Program-made: the position numbers and the translations under genes
Notes under the pieces: model-generated
Told to the model about the DNA's origin: nothing
What the model saw: the letters and a program-made list of their open reading frames with translations, nothing else
Database searches by the model: none
Assembly (NCBI GenBank): GCA_963825645.1
Contig: CAWGTT010000009.1
Coordinates: forward strand, 248,001-312,000
DNA: 64,000 bases
Direction of reading: 5' to 3'
DNA from: JADJPO01 sp963825645
GTDB taxonomy: Bacteria > Actinomycetota > Actinomycetes > Actinomycetales > Kineosporiaceae
Shown here: positions 1 through 8,609 of the stretch, one piece after another
Position numbering within the stretch: the first letter of the stretch is position 1
Layout: the number at the start of each line of letters is the position of its first letter

Positions 1-215
1 TCGAAGTCGTCGTCCTCGTTGCGGTGTCCGTCGACGTACAGGGCCCAGTCGATGGCGGAGTCGAGCAGTACCCCGTTCGACGCCGCCGGCGTGGCGTCGG
101 CGGTCAGTACGCCCTGGCCACGGCCGTTCGCCTGCCGGGTGGGCCTCGGCGGATGCAGAGGAATGGTCCGGGCAGCCAGGGGGATGTGGCGGACCAGAGG
201 ACGGGGACGGAGCAT
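1..215 (-). CDS. CorA-like divalent cation transporter, N-terminal part (cut by window edge)
   Basis: An open minus-strand frame starts at ATG 215 and runs off the left end, giving about 71 residues. After a basic, proline-rich leader it reads IDWALYVDGHRNEDDDF. The cytoplasmic N-terminus of actinobacterial CorA magnesium transporters, as I remember them, carries a similar xDCALYVDGxR block. A GAGG sits 6 nt before the ATG, and an in-frame GTG at 221 is an alternative start. No transmembrane or GMN motif can be checked because the rest lies outside the window, so the family call is tentative. The next 226 bp (216-441), up to the stop of the neighbouring minus-strand gene, show nothing I can name. 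Confidence 0.5.
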   Translation of the reverse strand, partial: MLRPRPLVRHIPLAARTIPLHPPRPTRQANGRGQGVLTADATPAASNGVLLDSAIDWALYVDGHRNEDDDF

Positions 216-441
216 GGGCACCTCGGGAGAACTGGCTCCTGCGGCCCGGCGGCCCTCAGTCGGACATGGTGGGCCGCCGGGTCACGGCGCGGAGCAAGGC
301 AGGAGTGTCGTGGGCGAAGGGGGCCAGGTGGCTGGCCCAGGGACTATCACCTGAGGGCATCCCCGCTCACCTCCTCGCGGTCCGGGTACCGGGACAGGGT
401 AACCCGCGCGGTCGCTGACCAGCCCGATCCGCGCCGGCGCC

Positions 442-1851
442 TCACATCGCGTCGAGAGTCAGGACGACGAGGGCGGCAGTCCAGGCCAGCGGTGCCACCG
501 CCGCCGGGCTGCCGTCCGCGAGCACCTTCTCCGGCAGCGCGCCGGCCCTGGTCCGGTGCGCATCCAGCCAGCTCAACCAGCCGTTCGCGACCGCTCGCTG
601 CCCGGTGTGCGCCGCGGTGAGGGCGAACAGCGCGGTCTCCGGGGTCCAGGAGACCCCGTCGGCCCGCCAGGCCGCTCCCGGAGCCAACCCGCCGGCCGGC
701 CGGCGTAGCTCGACCTGCGCCGAGCTCCACGCGGCCATCAGGGCCTCGGCGGCCGAGTCGGGCATCGGGCCGATCGCCGTCGCTGCCTGCCCACCGTTGG
801 CGGTGACCGCATCGGCCGTGGTGGTCGCCGTGGTCGCGGTGGTTGCGCGGAACGGGGGAAGCAGGAAGGTCAGCGCGGCGTCGCGCGGCGCGCCGTTCGG
901 CCCGTCGGCGTAGCGGGGGTAACCGTAGGCGCCGAACCGGACGGCGATCATGGCGCTCAGCGCGCCGGCGGCGGTCCGGGCCCGGTCGGCCAGATCGGGC
1001 CGTCCGGCCTCGGCCAGCAGCGGCGGTGCCGCCTCCAGCCCGGCCAGGATCGGCGCTGCCAGGCCGAGGCTGACCCGCCGGTCGCCGATCTCCCAGTAGT
1101 CCAGCCCGGGCGACGGCAGCCCGCCGCCCCGGTCCAGCGTGGTCAGGCAGGCCCGCGCGGCGAAGCTGAGCAGTGGTTCCAGCCGGGTCAGCAGCGCCGT
1201 CCGGTCGGGCCGCGGGACGGCGTCGGCGAGGACCGCGGCCGCCCACAGCACCCAGCCCGCGCCGTCCGCCTCCGGGCCACGGTCGTCGGGGACGCCGCCG
1301 GAGCCGTCGGGCAGGTACCGGGCCTGGAACCCGCCGGATGACGCGCCCTGCGCGGGCCGGACCTGCTGGAGAAAGGTGAGCACCCGCTCGGCGTCCTCGG
1401 TGTGTCCCGCCCGGGCCAGGGCCGCGACGACGAATGCGGCGTCGCGGGGCCAGACGTAGCGCCAGTGCGGCGACCAGCCGGCCAGCGCGGCGCCGTTGCC
1501 GAGGGTGAGCACGCGCAGGTCCAGCAGCGCATCGCGACCCATGTCGGCCCAGGGCCCGCCGCTGCCCGGCACCGACCCCTCGGCGAGCCAGGCGCGCTGC
1601 GCCTGCGCCGCGTCGGGGTCCACTGCGCGGGTGCCGGCGACCAGTCGCTGCATCGAGGTGGCATCCAGACCGACGCGGTCCCCGGAGGCTGTGACCCCGA
1701 CGGCCTGGGTGTGCAGGGCCGGCCGGTCCGCGTCCCGTCCACCGGCCAGCACCTCGCCCTGCTGCACCACGGCCAGCCCGGCCGCGAGCACCGCGGCGAG
1801 ACCAACGGCGAGCAGCGGCCGCAGCGGCAGGGGAGACGGGGCGGCGGACAC
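442..1851 (-). CDS. Membrane-anchored glycoside hydrolase family 15-like protein
   Basis: This 469-residue protein starts at GTG 1851. Residues about 8-28 are a hydrophobic signal or anchor segment, so the rest should lie outside the membrane. The body has the look of a glucoamylase-type (alpha/alpha)6 barrel: WRYVWPRDAAF at about 130-140 matches the YxWPRDA signature of GH15 enzymes, and near the C-terminus ALPEKVLADG followed by APLAWTAAL matches the usual end of the fold. The family hydrolyses terminal alpha-glucosidic bonds (glucoamylase, trehalase). I could not assign the two catalytic glutamates with certainty, so substrate and even activity are open. A run of Thr-Ala repeats near residue 335 is a low-complexity loop. 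It stands alone, divergent from the BCCT remnant. Confidence 0.65.
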   Translation of the reverse strand: MSAAPSPLPLRPLLAVGLAAVLAAGLAVVQQGEVLAGGRDADRPALHTQAVGVTASGDRVGLDATSMQRLVAGTRAVDPDAAQAQRAWLAEGSVPGSGGPWADMGRDALLDLRVLTLGNGAALAGWSPHWRYVWPRDAAFVVAALARAGHTEDAERVLTFLQQVRPAQGASSGGFQARYLPDGSGGVPDDRGPEADGAGWVLWAAAVLADAVPRPDRTALLTRLEPLLSFAARACLTTLDRGGGLPSPGLDYWEIGDRRVSLGLAAPILAGLEAAPPLLAEAGRPDLADRARTAAGALSAMIAVRFGAYGYPRYADGPNGAPRDAALTFLLPPFRATTATTATTTADAVTANGGQAATAIGPMPDSAAEALMAAWSSAQVELRRPAGGLAPGAAWRADGVSWTPETALFALTAAHTGQRAVANGWLSWLDAHRTRAGALPEKVLADGSPAAVAPLAWTAALVVLTLDAM

Positions 1852-2014
1852 GAGATCTGGACGGTATCAAGGCCCTGCTGCGGATCGGGGGTGGTCGCCG
1901 GTGGGGGCGCGGGCACAAACTGGGCAATCTGTCGTCAGGTATGTGCCCGGACGACGATCGGTGCCGCGCAGCCGTGCCAGCCGTACCTGCGCGCCGTCAC
2001 CGAGGAGAACGGCG

Positions 2015-2364
2015 ATGAGCGACCAGACAGACCCCACGGAGCAGATCGCGGCAACGGGACCGCGCAGACCTCCCCCGCGCGCGGACCTCCCCGTGCAGTC
2101 CCGCGCCTCGACGGTGGCCAAGAACGTGTTCTATCCAGCGGCCGGGATCATCGTGGTGTTCGTGCTCGCGGCCCTGATCGTTGACTCAACGCCGAGTGGC
2201 GCGAGCTCGAGGCGCAGCGGCACCTCGAGCACACCCACGCAGTGACCCACCAGGTCCGGGCCAACCTCGCAGCCGACGACGAGGGTCACCCGCTGGCGGT
2301 GCGCACGGACCGCACGGCGATCGGGGTCACCCCGGGACGCGGGCCGACCCGCGAGCACGGCTGA
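2015..2364 (+). pseudogene. BCCT-family transporter remnant with internal deletion
   Basis: A good ribosome site (GAGGAG, 2002-2007) precedes ATG 2015. The frame encodes a polar N-terminus and then a single hydrophobic helix (VFYPAAGIIVVFVLAALIVD), which resembles the N-terminus and first helix of betaine/choline/carnitine (BCCT) transporters. From about 2191 a different frame reads EWRELEAQRHLEH and continues to a stop at 2362-2364, resembling the charged cytoplasmic tail of the same family. The roughly 450-550 residues expected between the two parts are absent, and the parts are out of frame. I infer that one deletion near 2180-2190 removed the core. The remaining frame could make a 76-residue single-span peptide that stops at 2245. 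The family call is by resemblance only. Confidence 0.5.
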
Positions 2365-2396
2365 ACGAGGCTCAGTACGGCTGGCCGTTCCGATGG

Positions 2397-3932
2397 CTAC
2401 CGCAGGAGAGCGGCCATCCAGGACTCGATCTCGTCCGGGGTGCGGGGCAGCGCTGCGCTGAGGTTCTCGCAGCCGTCGTCGGTGACCAGCACGTCGTCCT
2501 CGATCCGCACCCCGATGCCGCGCAGCTCGGCAGGGGCGAGCAGGTCCTCGTCGCGGAAGTACAGCCCCGGCTCGATCGTGAAGATCATCCCGGGCTCCAG
2601 GACGCCGTCCAGGTACATCTCGCGGCGGGCCTTGGTGCAGTCGTGCACGTCGATGCCGAGGTGGTGGCTCACCCCGTGCACGATCCACCGCCGATGGAAC
2701 TGGCCCGCCGGGTCGATGGACTCCGCGCCCGTACCGGGTAGCAGGCCCCACTCGGCGAGCCGCCGGGCGATCACCTCTTGCGCCGCCTGGTTGACGTCGC
2801 GGAACCGGCTACCCGGCCGGGCGACCGCGAACGCCGCGTCGGCGGCCTCGAGCACCACCTCGTAGACCCTGCGCTGGGCCGGGCTGAACCGGCCGGTCAC
2901 CGGCAGGGTGCGGGTGATGTCGGCCGTGTACAGCGTCTCGGCCTCGACCCCGGCGTCGATGAGCACCAGGTCGCCGTCACGGACCTGTCCGTCGTTGCGG
3001 ATCCAGTGCAGCGTGCAGGCGTGCGGTCCGGCGGCGGCGATGGTGTCGTAGCCGGTGCCGTTGCCCTCCTCCCGGGCGCGCAGCGCGAACACCCCCTCGA
3101 TCACCCGCTCGCCACGGGGGACCTGGGTGGCGCGCGGCAGCGCCCGCACGATGTCCTCGAAGCCCCGCACGCTCGCTGCCACCGCCTGGCGCATCTGTTC
3201 GATCTCGAAGGCGTCCTTGACCAGGCGTAGCTCGGCGGCGGCCCGGGCCAGCCCGCCGTCCCGCTGGACGTGTGTCGGGTGCTCGTCGACCTGCCCGCTC
3301 TCGCGCAGCTCATCGATCAGCGCGGTGAGCGCGCCGTCGGCGTCCCGGATCACGCGAAGGCGCACGCCGTCCTCGCCGACGTCCTTGGCCAGCGCCTCGG
3401 TGAGCTCGTCGAGGTGACGCGCGGCGATCTGGGTCTCGGCCTCGATCTCGGCCAGGCTCTGGCGCGCCCCGACCCACAGCTCGCCGTAGCGGGCGTCGGC
3501 GTAGAACTCCTCGCTGTCGCGCCCGGCGCGGGGGCGGAAGTACAGCACGGCGTCGTGCGTCGGCTCGTTCGCCCCATCCTCAGCGGCAGGGGTGGGGGTA
3601 CGGGGCTCGAGCACCAGGACGGCGTCCGGCTCCCGGTCGCCGCCGAGCCCGGTCAGGTGGGCGAAGGCCGAGTGGGCGCGGTAGCGGTAGTCGGTGTCGT
3701 TGCTGCGCACCTTCAGCGCTCCGGCCGGCAGCACCAGACGCTCACCGGGGTACAGGGCGCCGATCCGGCGGCGGCGCTGCGCGGCGAACGGCGCCGCCGG
3801 CAACGGAGCGGGAAGACCGGTCGACCGATCGGCCCAGTCCCGGGCGATGAACGCCCGGAACGCCGCGGATCTCGGCACGTTGCGGTGCTCGTTCTCCTGC
3901 TGGCGCTCGACCTCGCGTCGGGAATCCTGCAT
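2397..3932 (-). CDS. pepP: Xaa-Pro aminopeptidase (aminopeptidase P, M24B)
   Basis: This 511-residue cytoplasmic metallopeptidase removes N-terminal residues that precede proline. Residues 1-240 form the creatinase-like N-terminal domain. The pita-bread domain carries the dinuclear metal ligands: D326 in LIDAGVE, D338 in TADITRT, a His in VHGVSHHLGIDVHD (about 419-430), E454 in FTIEPGLYF and E478 in VRIEDDVLV. Length and motif order fit full-length PepP. It starts at ATG 3932 with only a weak ribosome site. It is transcribed away from the hemY-like gene, with an 82 bp shared upstream region. Confidence 0.93.
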   Translation of the reverse strand: MQDSRREVERQQENEHRNVPRSAAFRAFIARDWADRSTGLPAPLPAAPFAAQRRRRIGALYPGERLVLPAGALKVRSNDTDYRYRAHSAFAHLTGLGGDREPDAVLVLEPRTPTPAAEDGANEPTHDAVLYFRPRAGRDSEEFYADARYGELWVGARQSLAEIEAETQIAARHLDELTEALAKDVGEDGVRLRVIRDADGALTALIDELRESGQVDEHPTHVQRDGGLARAAAELRLVKDAFEIEQMRQAVAASVRGFEDIVRALPRATQVPRGERVIEGVFALRAREEGNGTGYDTIAAAGPHACTLHWIRNDGQVRDGDLVLIDAGVEAETLYTADITRTLPVTGRFSPAQRRVYEVVLEAADAAFAVARPGSRFRDVNQAAQEVIARRLAEWGLLPGTGAESIDPAGQFHRRWIVHGVSHHLGIDVHDCTKARREMYLDGVLEPGMIFTIEPGLYFRDEDLLAPAELRGIGVRIEDDVLVTDDGCENLSAALPRTPDEIESWMAALLR

Positions 3933-4000
3933 CTGCTCATCGTCTCATTCCCCGCGCCGTCGGTGTCGATCCCGGCCGTCGGCGGACCAGCGTCGGTGCG

Positions 4001-4006
4001 TAGGCT
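4001..4006 (+). promoter_or_regulatory. -10 element of a leaderless hemY/cgoX promoter
   Basis: TAGGCT (TANNNT consensus) ends 8 nt before the GTG at 4015, and no ribosome-binding site lies between them. This spacing places the transcription start at or next to the start codon. It is used here to choose the GTG over longer frames. Confidence 0.5.
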
Positions 4007-4014
4007 CGGCAACC

Positions 4015-5460
4015 GTGCAGCAACGGGTCGTGGTGATCGGCGGGGGGGTCAGCGGGCTCGCCACGGCCTGGCACCTGAGCCGGGCCGGGTGCGCGGGCCG
4101 GCCGCTCGAGGTTACCCTCCTCGAGGCCACTGAGCACGTGGGCGGCTGGATCCGCACCGTCGACGTGGGTGCGTTGACCGGGCGTCCGACCCAACCGGTC
4201 GACGTCGGACCGGACTCGCTGCTCGTCCGCGCGCCGGCGGTGAGCGGCCTGCTCGGCGAGCTGGGGCTGGCCGGCGCGCGGCGGCCCCCGAGTGGTGCCG
4301 GCGCCTACATCTGGGTGCGCGGCGGGCTGCACCGGCTGCCGCGCAGCTCGGTGTTCGGGGTTCCCGACTCGCCCCTGCGGCTGGCCCGCTCGGGACTGGT
4401 CAGCCCACTGGGGATGCTGCGCGCCGCAGCCGACCTCGTGCTGCCCCGCAGCCGGCTCGGCGATGATCCGAGCATCGCCGAGCTGCTACGGCCCCGCCTG
4501 GGCGGCGAGGTGTTCGCGAACCTGGTCGAGCCGATGCTCGGCGGGGTGCACGCCGGGCGGGCCGACCGGCTGTCGGCGTGCAGCGCCGTTCCCGAGGTCT
4601 TCGCGGTGGCCGGCCGCCACCGCAGCATCCTGCGCGCGGTGCGGCGCCTGGAGCCGCGGACCGGTGCCGGTCCGGCGCTGGCCGGCTTCGAGGGCGGCAT
4701 GGTCGTGCTGGTCGAGGCGCTGGCCAGGACGGCCTGCGAGGCCGGGGTGCGGGTGCGGACGTCGTCCCCGGTGGCAGCGCTGGAACGCGACGGCGCCGGC
4801 TACCGGGTGCTGCTCGACGGCGGTGAGGTCTTGGCCGCCGAGCGTGTGGTGCTCGCCGTCCCCGCCCACGGCGCGGCCGCTCTGTTGCGCCCCGTCGCTG
4901 CGGCCGCGGCGGCCGCCGCCGCGCAGATCCGCTACGCCGGGGTGGCCACGGTGAGCCTGGTCTACGACCGGGAGCGGTTCACCGCCACCTCGCAGCTGCC
5001 GCCGGGCACCGGGTTCCTGGTGCCGCCGAACCAGGGTCGGCTGCTGGTCGGCTGCACCTGGCTGACCGCCAAGTGGCCGCAGCCGCCGGACGCGCAGACT
5101 GTGGTGATCCGCGCGATGGTCGGCCGCGACGGCGATGCGCGCTGGGCGGCGCTGGACGACGTCGAGCTGGAGGCCGCCATCGTGGGCGAGCTCTGCGAGG
5201 CGATGGCGATGCCGCGGCAGGTACTCCAGGATCCGCTGACCCGGATCGTGCGCCGGATGCCGAATGCGCTGCCGCAGTACACGATCGGGCACTCCGCCCG
5301 ACTGGCCGCGATCGAGGAGGACCTCGCCGGTGCGCCCGGTCTGGTTCTCACCGGCGCCGGCTACCGAGGGCTGGGGCTCGCCGCCTGCCTCACCTCGGCG
5401 GAGCAGACCGCCGCGGCGGTGCTCGGGCCGGCCGCCGGGAGTGGTTCCGGGCGAGCCTAG
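4015..5460 (+). CDS. hemY: Coproporphyrinogen/protoporphyrinogen oxidase (HemY/CgoX family)
   Basis: This 481-residue FAD enzyme begins with a classical dinucleotide-binding motif, VVVIGGGVSGLATAWHL, followed by the acidic LLEATEHVGGWI. It ends with the second FAD-contact block GAGYRGLGLAACL, in which family members are strongly conserved. Actinobacteria make haem by the coproporphyrin route, where this enzyme oxidises coproporphyrinogen III to coproporphyrin III, so CgoX is the likely exact role (family knowledge). The GTG start follows a TANNNT element by 8 nt. An alanine run near residue 300 is a GC-rich loop. The stop overlaps by 3-4 nt the stop of the convergent small gene that follows. 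Confidence 0.87.
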   Translation: MQQRVVVIGGGVSGLATAWHLSRAGCAGRPLEVTLLEATEHVGGWIRTVDVGALTGRPTQPVDVGPDSLLVRAPAVSGLLGELGLAGARRPPSGAGAYIWVRGGLHRLPRSSVFGVPDSPLRLARSGLVSPLGMLRAAADLVLPRSRLGDDPSIAELLRPRLGGEVFANLVEPMLGGVHAGRADRLSACSAVPEVFAVAGRHRSILRAVRRLEPRTGAGPALAGFEGGMVVLVEALARTACEAGVRVRTSSPVAALERDGAGYRVLLDGGEVLAAERVVLAVPAHGAAALLRPVAAAAAAAAAQIRYAGVATVSLVYDRERFTATSQLPPGTGFLVPPNQGRLLVGCTWLTAKWPQPPDAQTVVIRAMVGRDGDARWAALDDVELEAAIVGELCEAMAMPRQVLQDPLTRIVRRMPNALPQYTIGHSARLAAIEEDLAGAPGLVLTGAGYRGLGLAACLTSAEQTAAAVLGPAAGSGSGRA

Positions 5461-5846
5461 GCCTGGTCTGTGGTCGGCGGCGCAGATCCCTTGGGGGTGA
5501 ACGTCTTCTCCGCGTCGGCCCAGGTCTGGCTCCACCGCACGAGCGGGGCGATGATGCTCTCCAGCACCTCGAGCTGGGAGTCGAAGGCGCCGAGCTGTTC
5601 GGTCATGGCGGCGATCGCGCTGCGCTGAGCGGCGACCGATGCGGCGATGGCGCGCAGCTGGGCCGCGGTCAGCGATCCCGGCAACGGCGGTAGGGACGTC
5701 GTCCGGGGCCTGTCGCCCGGGGTGCCGGCGAACGGGAACGCGCCGGGACCGAGCGTGCTGAACTGCTCGGCCATCGAACGAAGCTGCCCCAGGAACGACT
5801 GCATCGGATCGGTGGGGTTCGGGCCCCGCTCGCGCTCGTCCGTCAT
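5457..5846 (-). CDS. Conserved hypothetical protein, 129 aa, coiled-coil-like
   Basis: I do not recognise a named family. The protein starts at ATG 5846 with a MTDERERGPNPTDP leader, then a Gly/Pro-rich linker, then a helical stretch (LTAAQLRAIAASVAAQRSAIAAMTEQLGAFDSQLEVLE, about residues 58-95) whose hydrophobic spacing suggests a coiled coil or helical bundle. The C-terminus is charged with no membrane segment. Its upstream AGGAGGCC is a good ribosome site. It converges on the hemY-like gene with overlapping stop codons and is divergent from the methyltransferase gene, so it is probably transcribed alone. It reads like a small actinobacterial cytoplasmic or adaptor protein. Confidence 0.7.
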   Translation of the reverse strand: MTDERERGPNPTDPMQSFLGQLRSMAEQFSTLGPGAFPFAGTPGDRPRTTSLPPLPGSLTAAQLRAIAASVAAQRSAIAAMTEQLGAFDSQLEVLESIIAPLVRWSQTWADAEKTFTPKGSAPPTTDQA

Positions 5847-5948
5847 GGTCGGCCTCCTCGTTCGGCTGGCGCGTCGACCAGCTCATCTGGTCCGTCCTGG
5901 TCACAGCATGCCGCCCTAGGCTGGGTCGTCACCATGGAGGAGGGCGCC

Positions 5949-6734
5949 ATGACCGAGGAGCAGCCGGGCGCGGTGGACCGGGCGACCTCGTTCGGTGCGG
6001 TCGCCGACGCCTACGACGCGCTGCGCCCCTCGTGGCCGGCGACCACCGCCGGCTGGCTGGTCGGCGATCCGGATCCCGGCCGCCGGCTCCAGGTGCTCGA
6101 CCTCGGCGCCGGCACCGGCAAGCTGACTCGGGCCCTGGCCGGGCTCGGGCATGACGTCGTCGCCGTCGATCCCGACGCCGCGATGCTGGCCCGTTTGCGG
6201 AGGGCGCTGTCCGCGGCCGGTCACGACGTCCAGACCCGCGTCGGCTCGGCCGAGGCGATCCCGGCCCAGACCAGCGAGTTCGACGCGGTCACCGTCGCCC
6301 AGGCCTGGCACTGGTTCGATGCGGATCTCGCCATGGCGCAGTGCGCCAGGGTGCTCAGACCCGGTGGTGTCCTGGGCGTCGCCTGGCATCGTCGTGACGA
6401 GTCGGTGACGTGGGTGCGTCGGCTCGCCGAGACGGTGGGGCGGATGGGAGACGTCGCCACCCGGCCCCCGGATGCCGCCCCGCAGCCGTCGCTCGAGTTC
6501 GGCCCGGTCGACGAGGCGGTCTTCGACTATGTGCTCACCACTACCCCGCAGGGGCTGCGCCGGCTGGCCGACACCTGGTCCTACGTGCGGCTCGCGCCGG
6601 ACCGGGAGCAGAAGCTGGCGGCGGTGGAGGAGCTCGGCCGCGCCAACGCCGTCCAGGGCCGGGTCGTGGTGCCGCACCGCACGTTCTGCTACCGCACGTA
6701 CTCGCGTGAGGTAGCGCACGGACGGCGCGGGTGA
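5949..6734 (+). CDS. Class I SAM-dependent methyltransferase
   Basis: This 261-residue protein has the Rossmann methyltransferase motif I VLDLGAGTGKLTRALA (about 50-65), the acidic motif II VVAVDPDAAML, and the post-motif TVAQAWHWFD, typical of the UbiE/'methyltransferase 11' group. The substrate cannot be told. The start at ATG 5949 is preferred over the in-frame ATG 5934, because the latter's first codons (GGAGGAGGGC) are themselves a strong ribosome site for 5949. A TAGGCT -10 element at 5917-5922 would give a leader of about 20 nt. It is divergent from the 129-residue hypothetical gene. Confidence 0.85.
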   Translation: MTEEQPGAVDRATSFGAVADAYDALRPSWPATTAGWLVGDPDPGRRLQVLDLGAGTGKLTRALAGLGHDVVAVDPDAAMLARLRRALSAAGHDVQTRVGSAEAIPAQTSEFDAVTVAQAWHWFDADLAMAQCARVLRPGGVLGVAWHRRDESVTWVRRLAETVGRMGDVATRPPDAAPQPSLEFGPVDEAVFDYVLTTTPQGLRRLADTWSYVRLAPDREQKLAAVEELGRANAVQGRVVVPHRTFCYRTYSREVAHGRRG

Positions 6735-6828
6735 CGGTCCGCGCCGGGCCGGGCACGATGGGGCCCGACCAGGGTCGTCACCGACGTGCAGCCGAGTACG
6801 GGCGGGGACAGGCGAGGAGGCCACAGCG

Positions 6829-7347
6829 ATGCAGTTCGGGCGCAGCTACGAGGAGTTCGAGGTCGGCGCGGTGTACAAGCACTGGCCGGGTAAGACCATC
6901 ACCGAGTCCGACGACCACCTGTTCTGCTTGATCACGATGAACCACCACCCGCTGCACCTGGACTCCCACTACGCGGAGGAGACCACCCAGTTCGGCAAGA
7001 ACGTCGTGGTCGGCAACCTGATCTACTCGGTGTTGCTCGGCATGTCGGTGCCGGACGTGTCGGGCAAGGCGATCGCCAACCTGGAGATCGAGTCGTTGCG
7101 CCACATCGCTCCGACCTTCCACGGCGACACCCTCTACGGCGAGACCACGGTTCTGGACAAGTGGCCGTCGACGTCGAAGGACGATCGCGGCGTCGTCCAC
7201 GTCGAGACCCGCGGGTACAAACAGGACGGCACCGTGGTCTGCATCTTCCGGCGCAAGGTGATGGTGCCCACGCAGAGCTACCTCGATGCGCGCGGCGGGG
7301 AGCAGCCCGGTCGACCGGTTCCGGTCCAGCCGCCGTCCAAGGACTGA
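6829..7347 (+). CDS. MaoC-family hot-dog dehydratase
   Basis: This 172-residue protein is a single hot-dog domain of the MaoC type (R-specific enoyl-CoA hydratase fold). It shows the hydratase-II-like segment LITMNHHPLHLDSHYAEET, with the conserved N...H pair (about 41-46) that substitutes for the usual D/H active site, followed by VVVGNLIYSVLLGMSV. Close relatives are annotated as mesaconyl-CoA or beta-methylmalyl-CoA dehydratase-like proteins; the acyl-CoA substrate here is unknown. GAGGAGG at 6815-6821 precedes ATG 6829. It lies 94 bp after the methyltransferase and could share its transcript. Confidence 0.85.
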   Translation: MQFGRSYEEFEVGAVYKHWPGKTITESDDHLFCLITMNHHPLHLDSHYAEETTQFGKNVVVGNLIYSVLLGMSVPDVSGKAIANLEIESLRHIAPTFHGDTLYGETTVLDKWPSTSKDDRGVVHVETRGYKQDGTVVCIFRRKVMVPTQSYLDARGGEQPGRPVPVQPPSKD

Positions 7348-7392
7348 GCCGGAATCGACCCGGCTCGCCTCTGCGCCCAGCCGGCCGAGGGC

Positions 7393-8541
7393 TCAGCCGG
7401 TGCCTGACACCAGCACGGTGGGCAGCGGCGGGAAGCCGTTGAATCCGACGGTGGAGTAGCAGCTCGTGTAGGCGCCGGCCGACAGCAGCCGCACCTCGTC
7501 GCCCTCGGCGAGCGCCAGCGGCAGCTCGACCGGGTTCTTCTCGTACAGCACGTCGGCGCTGTCGCAGGTCGGCCCGGCCAGCACCGCCGGGCCGGTGGGC
7601 CCGCCGTCCACCGAGGTGGCGAGGCGGTAGCGGATCGACTCATCCCAGGTCTCGACCAGGCCGGTGAACACCCCGGCGTCGAGGAACACCCACCGCTGCC
7701 CACCCCGGTGTACGACACCCACCACCGAGGTGACCACGGTGCCGGCGTCGCCGCTGATCCCCCGGCCCGGTTCCACCATGATCCGCGGCCGATTCGCCCC
7801 GAACGTCGACTCCAGCGCGGCCTCGATCACCCTGCCGTAGTGCCCGAACGAGGGGTGCGGCTCCTGGTGGTGTGCGGGGAAGCCGCCGCCGAGGTCGAGC
7901 AGGTCCGGCGCCAGCCCCGCCCGCCGCACGGCCCGGAACACCCGACCGGCCGCCTCGATCGGCGCGCACCAGGCCATCGGGTCACGCTGCTGCGAGCCGA
8001 CGTGGAAGCTGATCCCTGCCGGTAACAGGCCGCGCTGGGCCGCGACGCGCAGCAGGTGCACGCACTCGCCGCCCGGGCATCCGAACTTGCGGGACAGCGG
8101 CCAGTCCGAGCCGGCCCCCGAGGTGGCTAGCCGGGCCAGCACGGCGGCTCCGGGGGCAACCTCGGCCACCTTGTGCACCTCGGCGGGGGTGTCGACGACG
8201 AACAGCCGGACGCCGTGTCGAAAGGCGTCTGCGATGTGCGCCCGCAGCTTGATCGGGTTGGAGTAGACCATGTCGGCGGGGCCGGCGCCGGCCGCCATGG
8301 CCGCGCAGACCTCGGCCGGGCTCGCCACGTCGAAGCGCGACCCGGCCAGGTTCAGGCGCCGCAGCAGGAGCGGGTGCGGGTTGGCCTTGACCGCGTAGTG
8401 GATCGCCGCCGACGGCAGAGCGTCGCGCAGGGCGTGGAAGCGCAGCAGCGCAACGTCGAGATCGAGCTCCAGGCGCGGACTGGGCGGTGTCGCCGGAGTC
8501 GGATCGGTCACGTCCGAGGTGGCCAGGGGTGCCGTCGTCAC
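7393..8541 (-). CDS. Type III PLP-dependent ornithine/lysine decarboxylase
   Basis: This 382-residue alanine-racemase-fold enzyme decarboxylates basic amino acids to diamines (putrescine or cadaverine). The Schiff-base lysine is K52 in HYAVKANPHP. FHVGSQ, the glycine loop DLGGGFP and EPGR bind PLP phosphate, and the C-terminal GPTCDSADV carries the catalytic cysteine that completes the site across the dimer. I cannot separate ornithine from lysine specificity. The start is GTG 8541; the open frame continues far upstream, but that extension reads as low-quality Arg/Pro sequence and overlaps the Nudix gene. It could feed putrescine to the PuuC/PuuD-like genes near 56-58 kb (inference). Confidence 0.88.
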   Translation of the reverse strand: MTTAPLATSDVTDPTPATPPSPRLELDLDVALLRFHALRDALPSAAIHYAVKANPHPLLLRRLNLAGSRFDVASPAEVCAAMAAGAGPADMVYSNPIKLRAHIADAFRHGVRLFVVDTPAEVHKVAEVAPGAAVLARLATSGAGSDWPLSRKFGCPGGECVHLLRVAAQRGLLPAGISFHVGSQQRDPMAWCAPIEAAGRVFRAVRRAGLAPDLLDLGGGFPAHHQEPHPSFGHYGRVIEAALESTFGANRPRIMVEPGRGISGDAGTVVTSVVGVVHRGGQRWVFLDAGVFTGLVETWDESIRYRLATSVDGGPTGPAVLAGPTCDSADVLYEKNPVELPLALAEGDEVRLLSAGAYTSCYSTVGFNGFPPLPTVLVSGTG

Positions 8542-8609
8542 GCATGGGAGAGGCCGGTGTCGGTGTCTGTGATACCTGCGGCGGGCACCGGGCGGGCACC
8601 GTCGTGATC

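Noticed and set aside
24..620. Open frames on the plus strand in the first 2 kb and long frames opposite or beside most genes
   Set aside because: They are shadows of GC-rich codon use: Arg/Pro/Gly-rich, no family motifs, and opposite to well-supported genes.
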